Positions 7,969 through 16,257 of a stretch of DNA of 64,000 nt are shown here, in pieces. Position 1 is the first letter of the stretch. The number at the start of each line of letters is the position of its first letter. The DNA is taken from NCBI GenBank assembly GCA_963599255.1, contig CAVBWS010000007.1:1-64000 (forward strand), read 5' to 3'. Source of the stretch: RGIG5612 sp963599255. GTDB lineage: Bacteria; Bacillota; Clostridia; Lachnospirales; Lachnospiraceae. The notes under the pieces are model-generated. The model saw only the letters and a list, made by a program, of their open reading frames with translations, was not told the origin of the DNA and searched no databases. The position numbers and the translations under genes are program-made.

Positions 7969-8970
7969 TTGGAAAATGAAAAAGTTATTGTAGCCATAGA
8001 TGCCATGGGCGGCGATTATGCACCGGCCGAACAGGTTAAGGGTGCGGTGGAAGCCGTAAAACAGAGTAAGAATGTATTGGTGAAGTTATATGGCGACGAG
8101 GAGAAAATAAAGCAGGAATTATCCGCTTACATATATAATAAGGAACAGATAGAGATAATTCACTGTTCAAGCGTAATTGAAAATTGCGATGTTCCGACCG
8201 TAGCCATCAGATCCAAGAAGGATTCTTCTATGGTAATGGGACTTTATGCGTTGAAAAACGGTGAGGCCGATGCGTTTATTTCCTGTGGCAACACAGGAGC
8301 GCTGTTAGTCGGCGGTCAGATAATTGTGGGAAGGATTAAGGGCATTGAGAGAGCCGGACTTGCATTTCTGGTGCCTTCTGTTAAGGGTCCTGTGCTTATT
8401 ATGGACTGCGGAGCAAATGTAGACTGCAAGCCGGAGATGCTGCCGCAATTTGCAGTAATGGGTTCTATATATATGAAATCTGTTCTGGGAATATCTGATC
8501 CAAGAGTCGGAATCATCAATAATGGCGAGGAAGAAACTAAAGGCAATCAGTTCGTCAAAGATTCATTTCCTTTATTAAAAGAAACACCTAATATCAATTT
8601 TACAGGAAGCGTCGAGACAAGAGGACTCACTGAAGGTGAGGTGGATGTGGCAGTATGCGACGGATTTGTTGGAAATATTATCCTTAAGACTTATGAGGGT
8701 GTGGCAGCTACCATGCTGAAGGTGGTAAAGGATGCCATAATGTCCACTACAAAGGCCAAAATCGGTGGCATGCTGATCAAAAATGACCTAAAAAAAGCCA
8801 TGAAGCAGTTTTCCATCGATGAATATGGCGGAGCGCCGATGCTGGGATTAAGGGGTTTTGTGGTAAAACCTCACGGAAGCTCCAAGGCACCGGAGATTAA
8901 GAATGCAGTTCTTCAATGTGAAACGGCCATTCGCCAGAATGTAACAGGTAAGATAGCTGAAAGCCTATGA
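7969..8970 (+). CDS. plsX: Phosphate acyltransferase PlsX
   Basis: Makes acyl-phosphate from acyl-ACP, the first committed step to phosphatidic acid by the PlsX/PlsY route. The 333-residue protein has the family opening AIDAMGGDYAP, then SCGNTGALLVGG, IMDCGANVDCKPEML, GIINNGEEETKG and CDGFVGNIILKTYEG. The start is TTG at 7969, chosen because GGAGGGGG sits six bases before it and the next Met lies inside the domain. It leads an operon with acpP and rnc, an order common in Firmicutes. Confidence 0.95.
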   Translation: MENEKVIVAIDAMGGDYAPAEQVKGAVEAVKQSKNVLVKLYGDEEKIKQELSAYIYNKEQIEIIHCSSVIENCDVPTVAIRSKKDSSMVMGLYALKNGEADAFISCGNTGALLVGGQIIVGRIKGIERAGLAFLVPSVKGPVLIMDCGANVDCKPEMLPQFAVMGSIYMKSVLGISDPRVGIINNGEEETKGNQFVKDSFPLLKETPNINFTGSVETRGLTEGEVDVAVCDGFVGNIILKTYEGVAATMLKVVKDAIMSTTKAKIGGMLIKNDLKKAMKQFSIDEYGGAPMLGLRGFVVKPHGSSKAPEIKNAVLQCETAIRQNVTGKIAESL

Positions 8971-8982
8971 TAATGATAAATA

Positions 8983-9030
8983 TGCATCGCATTTGCCGGC
9001 ATGACAAGAAGAAAATGCTATGGCGATGCA
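8983..9030 (+). other. Intergenic hairpin between plsX and acpP
   Basis: TGCATCGC pairs with GCGATGCA, and CATTT with AAAATG inside. There is no T-run, so termination is unlikely; it may be an RNA processing or stability element that lets acpP mRNA exceed plsX mRNA (inference). Confidence 0.45.
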
Positions 9031-9082
9031 GCTTGCATATGAGGAGATAAACAAGATCATTTAATTTAACAGGGGGTTTAAT

Positions 9083-9313
9083 ATGGAATTTGAAAAATTA
9101 CAGAAGATTATAGCAGATGCACTTAATGTTGATCCGGCCAAGATAACAATGGATACAAAGTTTGTTGATGATCTGGGAGCGGATTCACTTGATCTGTTCC
9201 AGGTGATCATGGAAATAGAGAAACAGTTTGAGGTAACGATCGATGATATGCGCATTGAGAAGATCGTTACGGTTGCGGATGCTGTAGAAGAAATAAAAAA
9301 TACACTTAAATAA
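9083..9313 (+). CDS. acpP: Acyl carrier protein
   Basis: This 76-residue acidic carrier has the phosphopantetheine attachment Ser in DLGADSLDLFQV (about residue 36). It carries growing acyl chains for fatty acid synthesis and for PlsX. It sits between plsX and rnc; a second ACP gene opens the fab operon at 35240. Its spacing and the preceding hairpin suggest it may be expressed at a different level from plsX. Confidence 0.95.
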   Translation: MEFEKLQKIIADALNVDPAKITMDTKFVDDLGADSLDLFQVIMEIEKQFEVTIDDMRIEKIVTVADAVEEIKNTLK

Positions 9314-9347
9314 ATGAGCATGAAATAGTTTGGAAGATTAATGCATT

Positions 9348-10067
9348 ATGAAAAATATAGAAGAACTTCAAAAAATTATAAATTATGAATTTAATGATAA
9401 AGAACTTCTCTTGCAGGCATTAACACACAGCTCTTTTATAAACGAAAACAAAAAAGCCGATAATCTTATTCAGGATAATGAACGATTGGAATTCTTCGGA
9501 GATGCCATCATTGAATTTTATGTAAGTGAGTATCTTTTTAAGAACTATGCTGATAATCCGGAAGGGGATCTGACTAAACTGAGAGCTTCGCTTGTGTGTG
9601 AGAAGAGTCTTGCCCTTTGCAGCAAGCAGATCCATCTTGGGGAATATCTTCAGATGGGCAAAGGAGAGGAATCTTCCGGAGGAAGAGAACGCGCATCTAT
9701 TACATCTGATGCTTTTGAGGCACTTACTGCAGCCATCTATCTTGATTCAGGCAGAGAAGCAGCAGAGAATTTTATATATGAATACCTTCTTAAGACACTG
9801 AAAAACAAGGTACTGTTTTATGATGCCAAGACAAGGCTCCAGGAAATGGTACAAAAAAATGGACCTTGTACTCTCAGATATGAGATTATTTCCGAGGACG
9901 GACCAAGTCATAACAAGGTATTTGTGACTGCAGCTTTTCTTAACGACGTTGAGATCGGAAGGGGCGTGGGAAAATCAAAAAAAGAATCCCAGCAGGATGC
10001 AGCAGTGCATGCAATTGACAAGATCATAAGTGATAATTCAAAGTCAAAGGATAGGCAGGAAAAATGA
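9348..10067 (+). CDS. rnc: Ribonuclease III
   Basis: Cuts double-stranded RNA in rRNA maturation and mRNA decay. The 239 residues show the RNase III signature NERLEFFGDAIIEF (about residues 43-56), the second acidic cluster TSDAFEALTAAIYLD, and a C-terminal double-stranded RNA-binding domain (RLQEMVQKNG...GVGKSKKESQQDAAVHAI). Its stop codon overlaps the start of atpB as ATGA. In most Firmicutes the next gene would be smc; here the ATP synthase operon stands between them. Confidence 0.95.
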   Translation: MKNIEELQKIINYEFNDKELLLQALTHSSFINENKKADNLIQDNERLEFFGDAIIEFYVSEYLFKNYADNPEGDLTKLRASLVCEKSLALCSKQIHLGEYLQMGKGEESSGGRERASITSDAFEALTAAIYLDSGREAAENFIYEYLLKTLKNKVLFYDAKTRLQEMVQKNGPCTLRYEIISEDGPSHNKVFVTAAFLNDVEIGRGVGKSKKESQQDAAVHAIDKIISDNSKSKDRQEK

Positions 10068-10915
10068 GTAAAAAAACAAAAATCAAATCAATAATTATTT
10101 TTGCAGCGATTATTGCAGTGATTATTATTTGTTTGTGCTTTGTGAAAACCAAAACGGGTGAAACAGAATCCATACAGGTAGCAATGAGGGATGCTGTTTT
10201 GCACGAAACCAAAAAGGTTGATTTTTTAGGCATGCAAGTTAATCCTGGGTTAATTTCTGCGTATTGTGTAACAGCCATGTTCTTAATATTCGGACTGTTT
10301 GTAAGATTTGTGGCAGTTCCGAGATTTAAGAAGATCCCTGGCAAATTCCAGATGATGCTTGAAACAGTTGTGGGACTCTTCGACAATATGGCCAAGACCA
10401 ACAGCCCGCGTATGAATTCATTTCTGGGTGCGTATATATTCATGGCAGGTGCATATATATTCGTCGGAACAATATTTGAGCTGTTTGGTTTCCAGGTTAT
10501 GACCACAACAGGAGAATCCACCAGCTTGCCGGCGCCCCTGGCAGACATAAACGGCGCAATTGTCATGGGATGTCTGTCATATCTTATTATCATGTCCGGA
10601 GGCGTTATTGCCAATAAATTCAAAGGTCTTGGTAAGACCCTTAAGGACTTCTCACTTCCGATTTCAATGAGCTTCCGACTCTTCGGTGCATTATTATCAG
10701 GAGCACTTGTAACAGAACTTGTTTATTATTATCCGCTTACAAGATACGGTTTTCCGATTATCGTAGGAGTTCTGTTCACGCTGCTTCATGCATTGATCCA
10801 GGCGTATGTTCTTACAACGCTTACATCTGTATTCTATGGTGAGGTATCCGAGAAGGCACCAAAGGCACCAAAGCAGCCAAAGATACATAAGTCAAGAGTA
10901 AAGGCTGGCGCGTGA
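10064..10915 (+). CDS. atpB: F-type ATP synthase subunit a
   Basis: Membrane stator subunit carrying the ion half-channels. At 283 residues it has an N-terminal hydrophobic segment, further transmembrane helices, and the conserved MSFRLFGALLSG segment whose Arg interacts with the rotor carboxylate. The C-terminus ends in a basic, Pro/Lys-rich tail (KAPKAPKQPKIHKSRVKAGA). It overlaps rnc by four bases, so its translation is probably coupled to rnc. No separate promoter is evident in front, and no atpI precedes it. A 366-base gap filled with repeats follows before atpE. Confidence 0.92.
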   Translation: MSKKTKIKSIIIFAAIIAVIIICLCFVKTKTGETESIQVAMRDAVLHETKKVDFLGMQVNPGLISAYCVTAMFLIFGLFVRFVAVPRFKKIPGKFQMMLETVVGLFDNMAKTNSPRMNSFLGAYIFMAGAYIFVGTIFELFGFQVMTTTGESTSLPAPLADINGAIVMGCLSYLIIMSGGVIANKFKGLGKTLKDFSLPISMSFRLFGALLSGALVTELVYYYPLTRYGFPIIVGVLFTLLHALIQAYVLTTLTSVFYGEVSEKAPKAPKQPKIHKSRVKAGA

Positions 10916-10938
10916 TCAACTTTTTCCAAAATCATGGA

Positions 10939-11210
10939 GCAGCCGCCGCGTACCGGGACGGCGCAGTCACTGCCTAAGATGTTGATAAAAGTTGATTGCT
11001 GCGCACATTGTGCTCTCGCAATCAAACCTGCAATTCGCAATCCGAGCTATCACTCTACTTGCACATGCAGGTTAGCCTGTCCGATAAATCCGAATTCGCT
11101 CATGCAAGCTCGGCTCACTCGGATCTGTCGTCCAGGACTTTTATCGCACATCAGCGAAGGCGATTTCGAGCAGTGAACTGCACGCCGAGGTTCACGGACG
11201 CGGCAGCTGC
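10939..11210 (-). repeat. Repeat B, copy 1, split by a nested repeat A
   Basis: On the - strand this matches repeat B copies at 20343 and 34346: CGTGAACCTCGGCGTGCAG, then CTGCTCGAAAtCGCC, later CTGCGCCGTCCCGG. The outer stem is GCCGCGT/ACGCGGC extended by GCAGC/GCTGC; the inner stem is GCAGTTCACTGC/GCAGTGACTGC with one bulge. The loop of B is interrupted by a complete repeat A (10985-11144). Together they fill most of the gap between atpB and atpE; weak ORFs across it are not coding. Confidence 0.75.
10985..11144 (-). repeat. Repeat A, copy 3 (long form, nested in B)
   Basis: This 160-bp copy lies on the - strand with ends ATAAAAGT and ACTTTTAT, the same length as copy 1. It preserves CAGGCTAACCTGCATG, GTAGAG-GATAGCTCGGATTGCG and the last hairpin, now TTGATTGC/GCAATCAA instead of CAGTTGC/GCAACTG. 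The first hairpin is altered (ATCCGAGTGAGC...GCGAATTCGGAT). The changes keep pairing, which supports selection for or inheritance of the fold. Confidence 0.8.
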
Positions 11211-11281
11211 TAATGAATTAACAGATCGATAAAGTATATTACTTAATTAAAAAATGCCATTTTGGCAGGAGGTTATTAACA

Positions 11282-11716
11282 ATGAATAAGTATCTTAAAA
11301 TTATAGTTATTGCACTTGCACTGGTAATCGTGGGAACAGGCATTTCTATTCCTGTTATTGCATCTGCGTCACAGCCGGCACCGATAGAGGATGCTGCTTC
11401 AGACGCTATGGTTGGTGCAGAGGGACAGTTAGATGCAGATGATATGGATTCTGCAGATGATGATGCAGTTTCTATAACAGCTGAAGCCCAGACTAAGAGC
11501 AATAAAGCCATAGGCGCTGCTATTGTTGTAGGTCTTGCTGCAGCTGCCGGTGCTATCGCGATGGGTATTGCTATTGCCAAGTCTGTTGAGGGTGTATCAC
11601 GTCAGCCGGAGGCAAGCGGCAAGATTCAGACCATGCTGATGCTTGGACTTGTATTTATCGAAACAGCTATTATTTATGCATTAATCGTAGCAATTTTGGT
11701 TATCTTTGTATTATAA
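11282..11716 (+). CDS. atpE: F-type ATP synthase subunit c with N-terminal extension
   Basis: Rotor-ring proteolipid. The C-terminal ~75 residues are a normal helical hairpin: a Gly/Ala-rich first helix, the polar loop VEGVSRQPEASG, and a second helix with the ion-binding Glu in LVFIETAIIYAL. Unusually, a signal-like hydrophobic segment (residues about 5-28) and an Asp/Glu-rich stretch (about 35-65) precede it, giving 144 residues against the usual 70-90. The helix-1 position that is Gln in Na+-binding c subunits appears to be Met, so proton coupling is more likely (inference). SD AGGAGG lies ten bases before the ATG. Confidence 0.9.
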   Translation: MNKYLKIIVIALALVIVGTGISIPVIASASQPAPIEDAASDAMVGAEGQLDADDMDSADDDAVSITAEAQTKSNKAIGAAIVVGLAAAAGAIAMGIAIAKSVEGVSRQPEASGKIQTMLMLGLVFIETAIIYALIVAILVIFVL

Positions 11717-11734
11717 GTGGAGGTGTAGAGTTCA

Positions 11735-12232
11735 ATGAACGGAGTGCCACTGAATATTGATTTTCAGCAGATTCTTCTTCACCTACTGAATGTAGCTATA
11801 TTATTTGCTATCTTATATTTTCTGCTATATAAACCAGTAAAAAACTTTATCGATAAACGTAAGCAGGAATATAAGGATATCGATGATGCAACTAATAGTA
11901 AAATGAAGGAAGCTGAGGATTTAAAAGAGGCTTATGATGCAAAATTGAAGCAGGCTGATGATGAAATAAAGACTATGAAATCAGAAGCTGCGAAGGCTAT
12001 GAATGACAGAGCTATTGCAAGCGAGCAGAAGGCGAAGGAAGAATCAGCACAGATCATTGCCAGAGCAAAATCTCAGGCCGAAAGCGAGAAGAGAATGATT
12101 ATCGAACAGGCACATGATCAGGTAACAGATATTGCTTCAGAGGCTGCGAGAAAAGTCTTATTTAAGGATTCATCAGCTGCATTTGACAGTTTCCTTAAAA
12201 CTGTAGAGGATGAAGAGAAAGATGGAAACTAA
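11735..12232 (+). CDS. atpF: F-type ATP synthase subunit b
   Basis: Peripheral-stalk subunit: one N-terminal membrane helix (residues about 12-30, ILLHLLNVAILFAILYFLLY) followed by YKPVKNFIDKRKQEY and a long charged coiled coil. The 165-residue length is normal and gives no room for a fused delta subunit, unlike the mycobacterial b-delta fusion. SD GGAGG precedes the ATG. Its 3' end overlaps the next gene, which carries the delta-like domain that should dock on the end of this coiled coil. Confidence 0.92.
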   Translation: MNGVPLNIDFQQILLHLLNVAILFAILYFLLYKPVKNFIDKRKQEYKDIDDATNSKMKEAEDLKEAYDAKLKQADDEIKTMKSEAAKAMNDRAIASEQKAKEESAQIIARAKSQAESEKRMIIEQAHDQVTDIASEAARKVLFKDSSAAFDSFLKTVEDEEKDGN

Positions 12233-13961
12233 GAAAGCGTTTTTGTATTCTGCTGTCGCTCCCGACGGCAGACAGGAAGAAGGCTTTAAGTCTTTCCTGA
12301 AGAAAAAATATAGTGAAGAATTCGAATTGGAATGGGTCAATGACCCGCTCCTGGATAACGGATTCATACTTGAAGTCGGCAATGATATATATGACTGGAG
12401 TCCTAAGGGCGTATTTGAGCAGCTTAATAAGGCGGTCAATAATCAGAAATATGACTCAGATAATGTTATTCCACTGATCAAACGAACCCTTGACAACTGG
12501 GAGATCGCAGCCATGCCGGAGGAAGTGGGAAGAGTTAAGACCATCGGTGACGGCATAGCTCAGGTCAGCAGACTTCCGGGAGCGCAATACGGTGAGATTT
12601 TATTGTTTAAGGATGACACCAGAGGTTTAGTCCTTAGCTTAACAGAGGAAGACGCTGGATGCGTACTCTTCGATGCTGATGAAAATATCAGAGCAGGCAG
12701 CAAGGTAAGGCGTACGGGAAGAACAGCCGGCGTGCCTGTAGGCGAGGCATTGCTTGGTCGAGTTGTCAATCCGTTGGGTGCGCCGATAGATGGTTTGGGT
12801 GACATTGTTACAAATGAATACAGACCAATAGAGCATACTGCTCCCGGCATTATTGACAGAAGCCCGGTTAATACCTCTCTGGAGACAGGTATCCTGTCCA
12901 TAGATGCCATGTTTCCTATCGGCAGGGGACAGCGTGAGCTTATAATCGGCGACAGACAGACAGGTAAGACCACGATCGCCACCGATACAATAATTAACCA
13001 GAAGGGTAAGGACTGTATCTGTATTTATGTAGCTATCGGTCAGAAGGCTTCATCTATAGCACAGATCGCGGAAAACTTAAGAAAACACGGGGCAATGGAC
13101 TATACAATAATCGTGGCAGCAACTGCTTCTGATGCAGATCCGCTGTTGTATATAGCTCCGTATTCAGGCTGTGCCATGGGAGAATATTTTATGGATAAGG
13201 GCAAGGATGTTCTTATTGTATACGATGATCTCTCAAAACATGCTGTTGCATACAGAACACTGAGTCTTCTGCTGGATCGTCCGCCAGGACGAGAGGCTTA
13301 TCCGGGAGATGTTTTTTATCTTCATTCAAGACTTCTTGAAAGAAGTGCTAAATTAAGCAAAGAAAAGGGCGGCGGAAGTATGACGGCTCTTCCTATTGTT
13401 GAAACACAGGCGGGAGACGTTTCGGCATACATTCCTACCAACATTATATCCATCACAGACGGACAGATCTTCCTTGAAAGCGGATTATTCTTCTCCGGAC
13501 AGAGACCTGCCGTAAACGTAGGACTTTCGGTATCCCGTGTCGGCGGCGACGCTCAGACTAAGGCTGTTAAGAAAGCCGGTGGTACCTTAAGGCTGGATCT
13601 GGCACAGTACAGAGAGATGGAAGTATTTACACAGTTTGCAAGTGACCTTGATGAGGATACCAAGAAACAGTTGGCTTACGGCCAGGGCCTTATGAGAATG
13701 TTAAGACAGCCGCAGAATAAGCCATATTCACATATTGATAAGGTTATAATTCTGTCAGCTGCGCTTGCACATTGCTTTGACGGTCTGGTATTGGACAGCA
13801 TAAACGACTTCATATATTACATGATCGATTATGTTAAGTCTAATTGTGTCGATGTGTGTGATAGGATTGACAGTTCAGGGCAGCTTCCTGATGAGGATAA
13901 AACTGCTTTGATTGATTGTGCAAAGGAAGCTAAAGACAAATGGCTGACACAAAAGCAATAG
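12222..13961 (+). CDS. atpA: ATP synthase alpha subunit with fused delta-type C-terminal domain
   Basis: Residues from about 85 to the end are an ordinary F1 alpha subunit: Walker A in GDRQTGKTTIATDT, SVSRVGG with the Arg finger, and GGSMTALPIVETQAGDVSAYIPTN. The first ~75 residues are not part of alpha. They run VAPDGRQEEGFKSFLKKKY, then FELEWVNDPLLDNGFILEVG, then YDWSPKGVFEQL. This fits the C-terminal domain of the delta subunit (AtpH): a helix, a beta hairpin with L(I/L)xxGF, D-x-S and a final helix. No other atpH exists between atpF and atpG. The start is 12222 or 12210, overlapping atpF. An internal ATG at 12513 with GGGAG nine bases before it could give unfused alpha. Confidence 0.9.
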   Translation: METKKAFLYSAVAPDGRQEEGFKSFLKKKYSEEFELEWVNDPLLDNGFILEVGNDIYDWSPKGVFEQLNKAVNNQKYDSDNVIPLIKRTLDNWEIAAMPEEVGRVKTIGDGIAQVSRLPGAQYGEILLFKDDTRGLVLSLTEEDAGCVLFDADENIRAGSKVRRTGRTAGVPVGEALLGRVVNPLGAPIDGLGDIVTNEYRPIEHTAPGIIDRSPVNTSLETGILSIDAMFPIGRGQRELIIGDRQTGKTTIATDTIINQKGKDCICIYVAIGQKASSIAQIAENLRKHGAMDYTIIVAATASDADPLLYIAPYSGCAMGEYFMDKGKDVLIVYDDLSKHAVAYRTLSLLLDRPPGREAYPGDVFYLHSRLLERSAKLSKEKGGGSMTALPIVETQAGDVSAYIPTNIISITDGQIFLESGLFFSGQRPAVNVGLSVSRVGGDAQTKAVKKAGGTLRLDLAQYREMEVFTQFASDLDEDTKKQLAYGQGLMRMLRQPQNKPYSHIDKVIILSAALAHCFDGLVLDSINDFIYYMIDYVKSNCVDVCDRIDSSGQLPDEDKTALIDCAKEAKDKWLTQKQ

Positions 13962-14857
13962 CAAACAGAATAAAGAGCGTTAGAGATACCAGAAAAATCA
14001 CAAATGCTATGTATCTCATCGCTTCTACAAAATTAAATAAATCCAGAACAAGTCTGGAAAACACAAAACCATTTTTCTATGCATTAAGAGGAGAAATCGG
14101 CAAAATTGTAACCCATACTCATGTAGACAGCAGCAAATATTTTCTGAGTGATGACTCTGAACATACAGAAGGCACCTGCGGAATTCTTGCCATTACGGCA
14201 GATAAGGGACTGGCAGGCTCTTATAATCAGAGCGTAATAAAGGAAACTCTGAAATTAATAGAGGCACACCCGGATTACAAGCTGTTTGTCGTAGGTGAGT
14301 ATGGACGACACTATTTTATATCTCATAAGATAGCATTTGACGAGGAATTCAATTTTCCTGATTATGAGCCCAGCCTCGTAAGGGCTAGGTTAATAGCAGG
14401 ATACATTATGGAGCAGTTTGATGAAGGCAAATTGTCTCAGGTTCAGATTGTATATACTAATTTCAAGAATGCCCTGGCATCAGAAGTAGAGAGCTATAGA
14501 CTGGTTCCGTTTGAAAAAAGCCATTTTTTAGATGAGGAATGTGCCCAGCTTTCAAAGGAATATTTTGATGAGGAAACGGATCCTGATTTTCTTGAATTTG
14601 AATATGTGCCTTCACCAATTGCTGTAATGGAGAGCTGCATACCGGTTTACTGCATCGGAATCATATATTCGATTATGGTTTATTCCTTCTGCTGTGAACA
14701 GAATGACCGTATGATGGCAATGGATTCCGCCAATCAGAATGCTGATAAACTGCTGGGTGAGCTTACTGTTAAGTTTAACCATTTAAGACAGAACAGCATC
14801 ACGCAGGAAATCACGGAAATCTCCGGCAGCGTCAAGGCTTCGCATAGAAATGATTGA
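13940..14857 (+). CDS. atpG: F-type ATP synthase gamma subunit
   Basis: Central rotor shaft. It has the typical N-terminal helix IANRIKSVRDTRKITNAMYLIASTKL and the C-terminal partner helix NDRMMAMDSANQNADKLLGELTVKFNHLRQNSITQEITEI, which form the coiled coil inside the alpha/beta ring. The middle Rossmann-like domain is acidic and somewhat divergent. At 305 residues it is slightly longer than usual. It overlaps the end of atpA by 22 bases. Confidence 0.92.
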   Translation: MADTKAIANRIKSVRDTRKITNAMYLIASTKLNKSRTSLENTKPFFYALRGEIGKIVTHTHVDSSKYFLSDDSEHTEGTCGILAITADKGLAGSYNQSVIKETLKLIEAHPDYKLFVVGEYGRHYFISHKIAFDEEFNFPDYEPSLVRARLIAGYIMEQFDEGKLSQVQIVYTNFKNALASEVESYRLVPFEKSHFLDEECAQLSKEYFDEETDPDFLEFEYVPSPIAVMESCIPVYCIGIIYSIMVYSFCCEQNDRMMAMDSANQNADKLLGELTVKFNHLRQNSITQEITEISGSVKASHRND

Positions 14858-14869
14858 AAGGCAAATACA

Positions 14870-16255
14870 ATGACAGGTAAAATTGTACAGGTTTCAGGAT
14901 CAGTTGCAGAGGTAATGTTTCCTGATATGAACCTTCCTAAAATTAAAGAAACTCTTACCGTGGATGTAAATGGTAAAAAAAGATTGATGGAAGTGGCTAT
15001 GCATATCGGCGAGAACCGTGTCAGATGCATATTGCTGTCTGAAGGCGAGGGTCTTGCCAGAGGCATGCTTGTAACAGCTACAGGTCATCAGATAGAAGTT
15101 CCGGTAGGAAACTGTACTCTGGGCAGATTATTCAATGTTTTGGGTGAACCTATTGACGGCGGTGATCCGATACCTGAATCAGCTGACAGATGGGCAATTC
15201 ACAGAAAGGCACCGGCCTTCAGTGAACAGACCCCGTCTGTTGACATACTTGAGACAGGTATAAAGGTTATTGACCTTCTTGAACCGTATGCTAAGGGTGG
15301 TAAGATAGGTCTGTTCGGCGGCGCCGGTGTAGGCAAAACCGTTCTTATACAGGAGCTTATACATAATATTGCCATGGAGCATGGCGGATATTCAGTATTT
15401 ACCGGTGTAGGAGAACGTTCCAGGGAAGGAAATGACCTATGGAATGAAATGAAGGCCAGCGGTGTATTCGATAAAACAGCACTGGTATTCGGACAGATGA
15501 ACGAAGCTCCGGGTGTACGTATGAGAGTTGCACTGACAGGACTTACCATGGCGGAATATTTCAGGGATCACGAAAATAAGGATATTTTGTTATTCATAGA
15601 TAACATATTCCGTTTTGTACAGGCCGGTTCTGAAGTATCGACACTTCTGGGACGTATGCCATCGGCCGTTGGATATCAGCCTACATTGGCTTCTGAAATG
15701 GGACAGCTTCAGGAGAGGATCACCTCCACAAGAAATGGTTCCGTTACATCAGTTCAGGCTGTATATGTACCGGCGGATGACCTTACAGACCCGGCTCCGG
15801 CTACGGTATTTGCTCATCTGGATGCCACAACGGTTCTTTCAAGAAAGATTGCTGAGCAGGGCATATATCCTGCAGTTGATCCGCTTGAGTCTACCTCCAG
15901 AATCCTTGAAGCAGATGTAGTAGGCGTAGAACATTATAATACTGCGCGTTCAGTTCAGGCCATCTTGCAGAAGTATTCTGAACTTCAGGACATCATCGCC
16001 ATCCTTGGTATGGATGAACTGAGTGAAGATGATAAGCTTACTGTAAACAGAGCCAGAAAGATCCAGAGATTCTTATCACAGCCATTCCATGTAGCCGAGA
16101 AGTTTACAGGAATTAAGGGTGCTTATGTTCCTCTGGCTGAAACCATTAAGGGGTTTAAAGCCATCATTAATGGTGAGATGGATGAGTATCCGGAGACAGC
16201 ATTTTTCAATGTGGGAACTATTGAAGATGTTAAGAACAAAGCGGAGACATTATAA
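14870..16255 (+). CDS. atpD: F-type ATP synthase beta subunit
   Basis: Catalytic subunit. Walker A GGAGVGKTVL (about residue 150), the catalytic-Glu motif GERSREGNDLW, Walker B LLFIDNIFRFVQAGSEVS, and the C-terminal DELSEDDK loop that contacts gamma are all present. Length of 461 residues is normal. SD AAAGGCA precedes the ATG by a few bases. Twelve bases separate it from atpG. Confidence 0.96.
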   Translation: MTGKIVQVSGSVAEVMFPDMNLPKIKETLTVDVNGKKRLMEVAMHIGENRVRCILLSEGEGLARGMLVTATGHQIEVPVGNCTLGRLFNVLGEPIDGGDPIPESADRWAIHRKAPAFSEQTPSVDILETGIKVIDLLEPYAKGGKIGLFGGAGVGKTVLIQELIHNIAMEHGGYSVFTGVGERSREGNDLWNEMKASGVFDKTALVFGQMNEAPGVRMRVALTGLTMAEYFRDHENKDILLFIDNIFRFVQAGSEVSTLLGRMPSAVGYQPTLASEMGQLQERITSTRNGSVTSVQAVYVPADDLTDPAPATVFAHLDATTVLSRKIAEQGIYPAVDPLESTSRILEADVVGVEHYNTARSVQAILQKYSELQDIIAILGMDELSEDDKLTVNRARKIQRFLSQPFHVAEKFTGIKGAYVPLAETIKGFKAIINGEMDEYPETAFFNVGTIEDVKNKAETL

Positions 16256-16257
16256 TT

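Noticed and set aside
10934..11176. Short ORFs across the atpB-atpE gap
   Set aside because: They run through repeats A and B in several frames, lack SD sites and resemble no protein. They are translations of palindromic DNA.
11282..11716. Sodium-coupled ATP synthase, because of E-T...Y in helix 2 of subunit c
   Set aside because: The Gln expected in helix 1 of Na+-binding rings appears to be Met, so the ligand set is incomplete; proton coupling is more likely.
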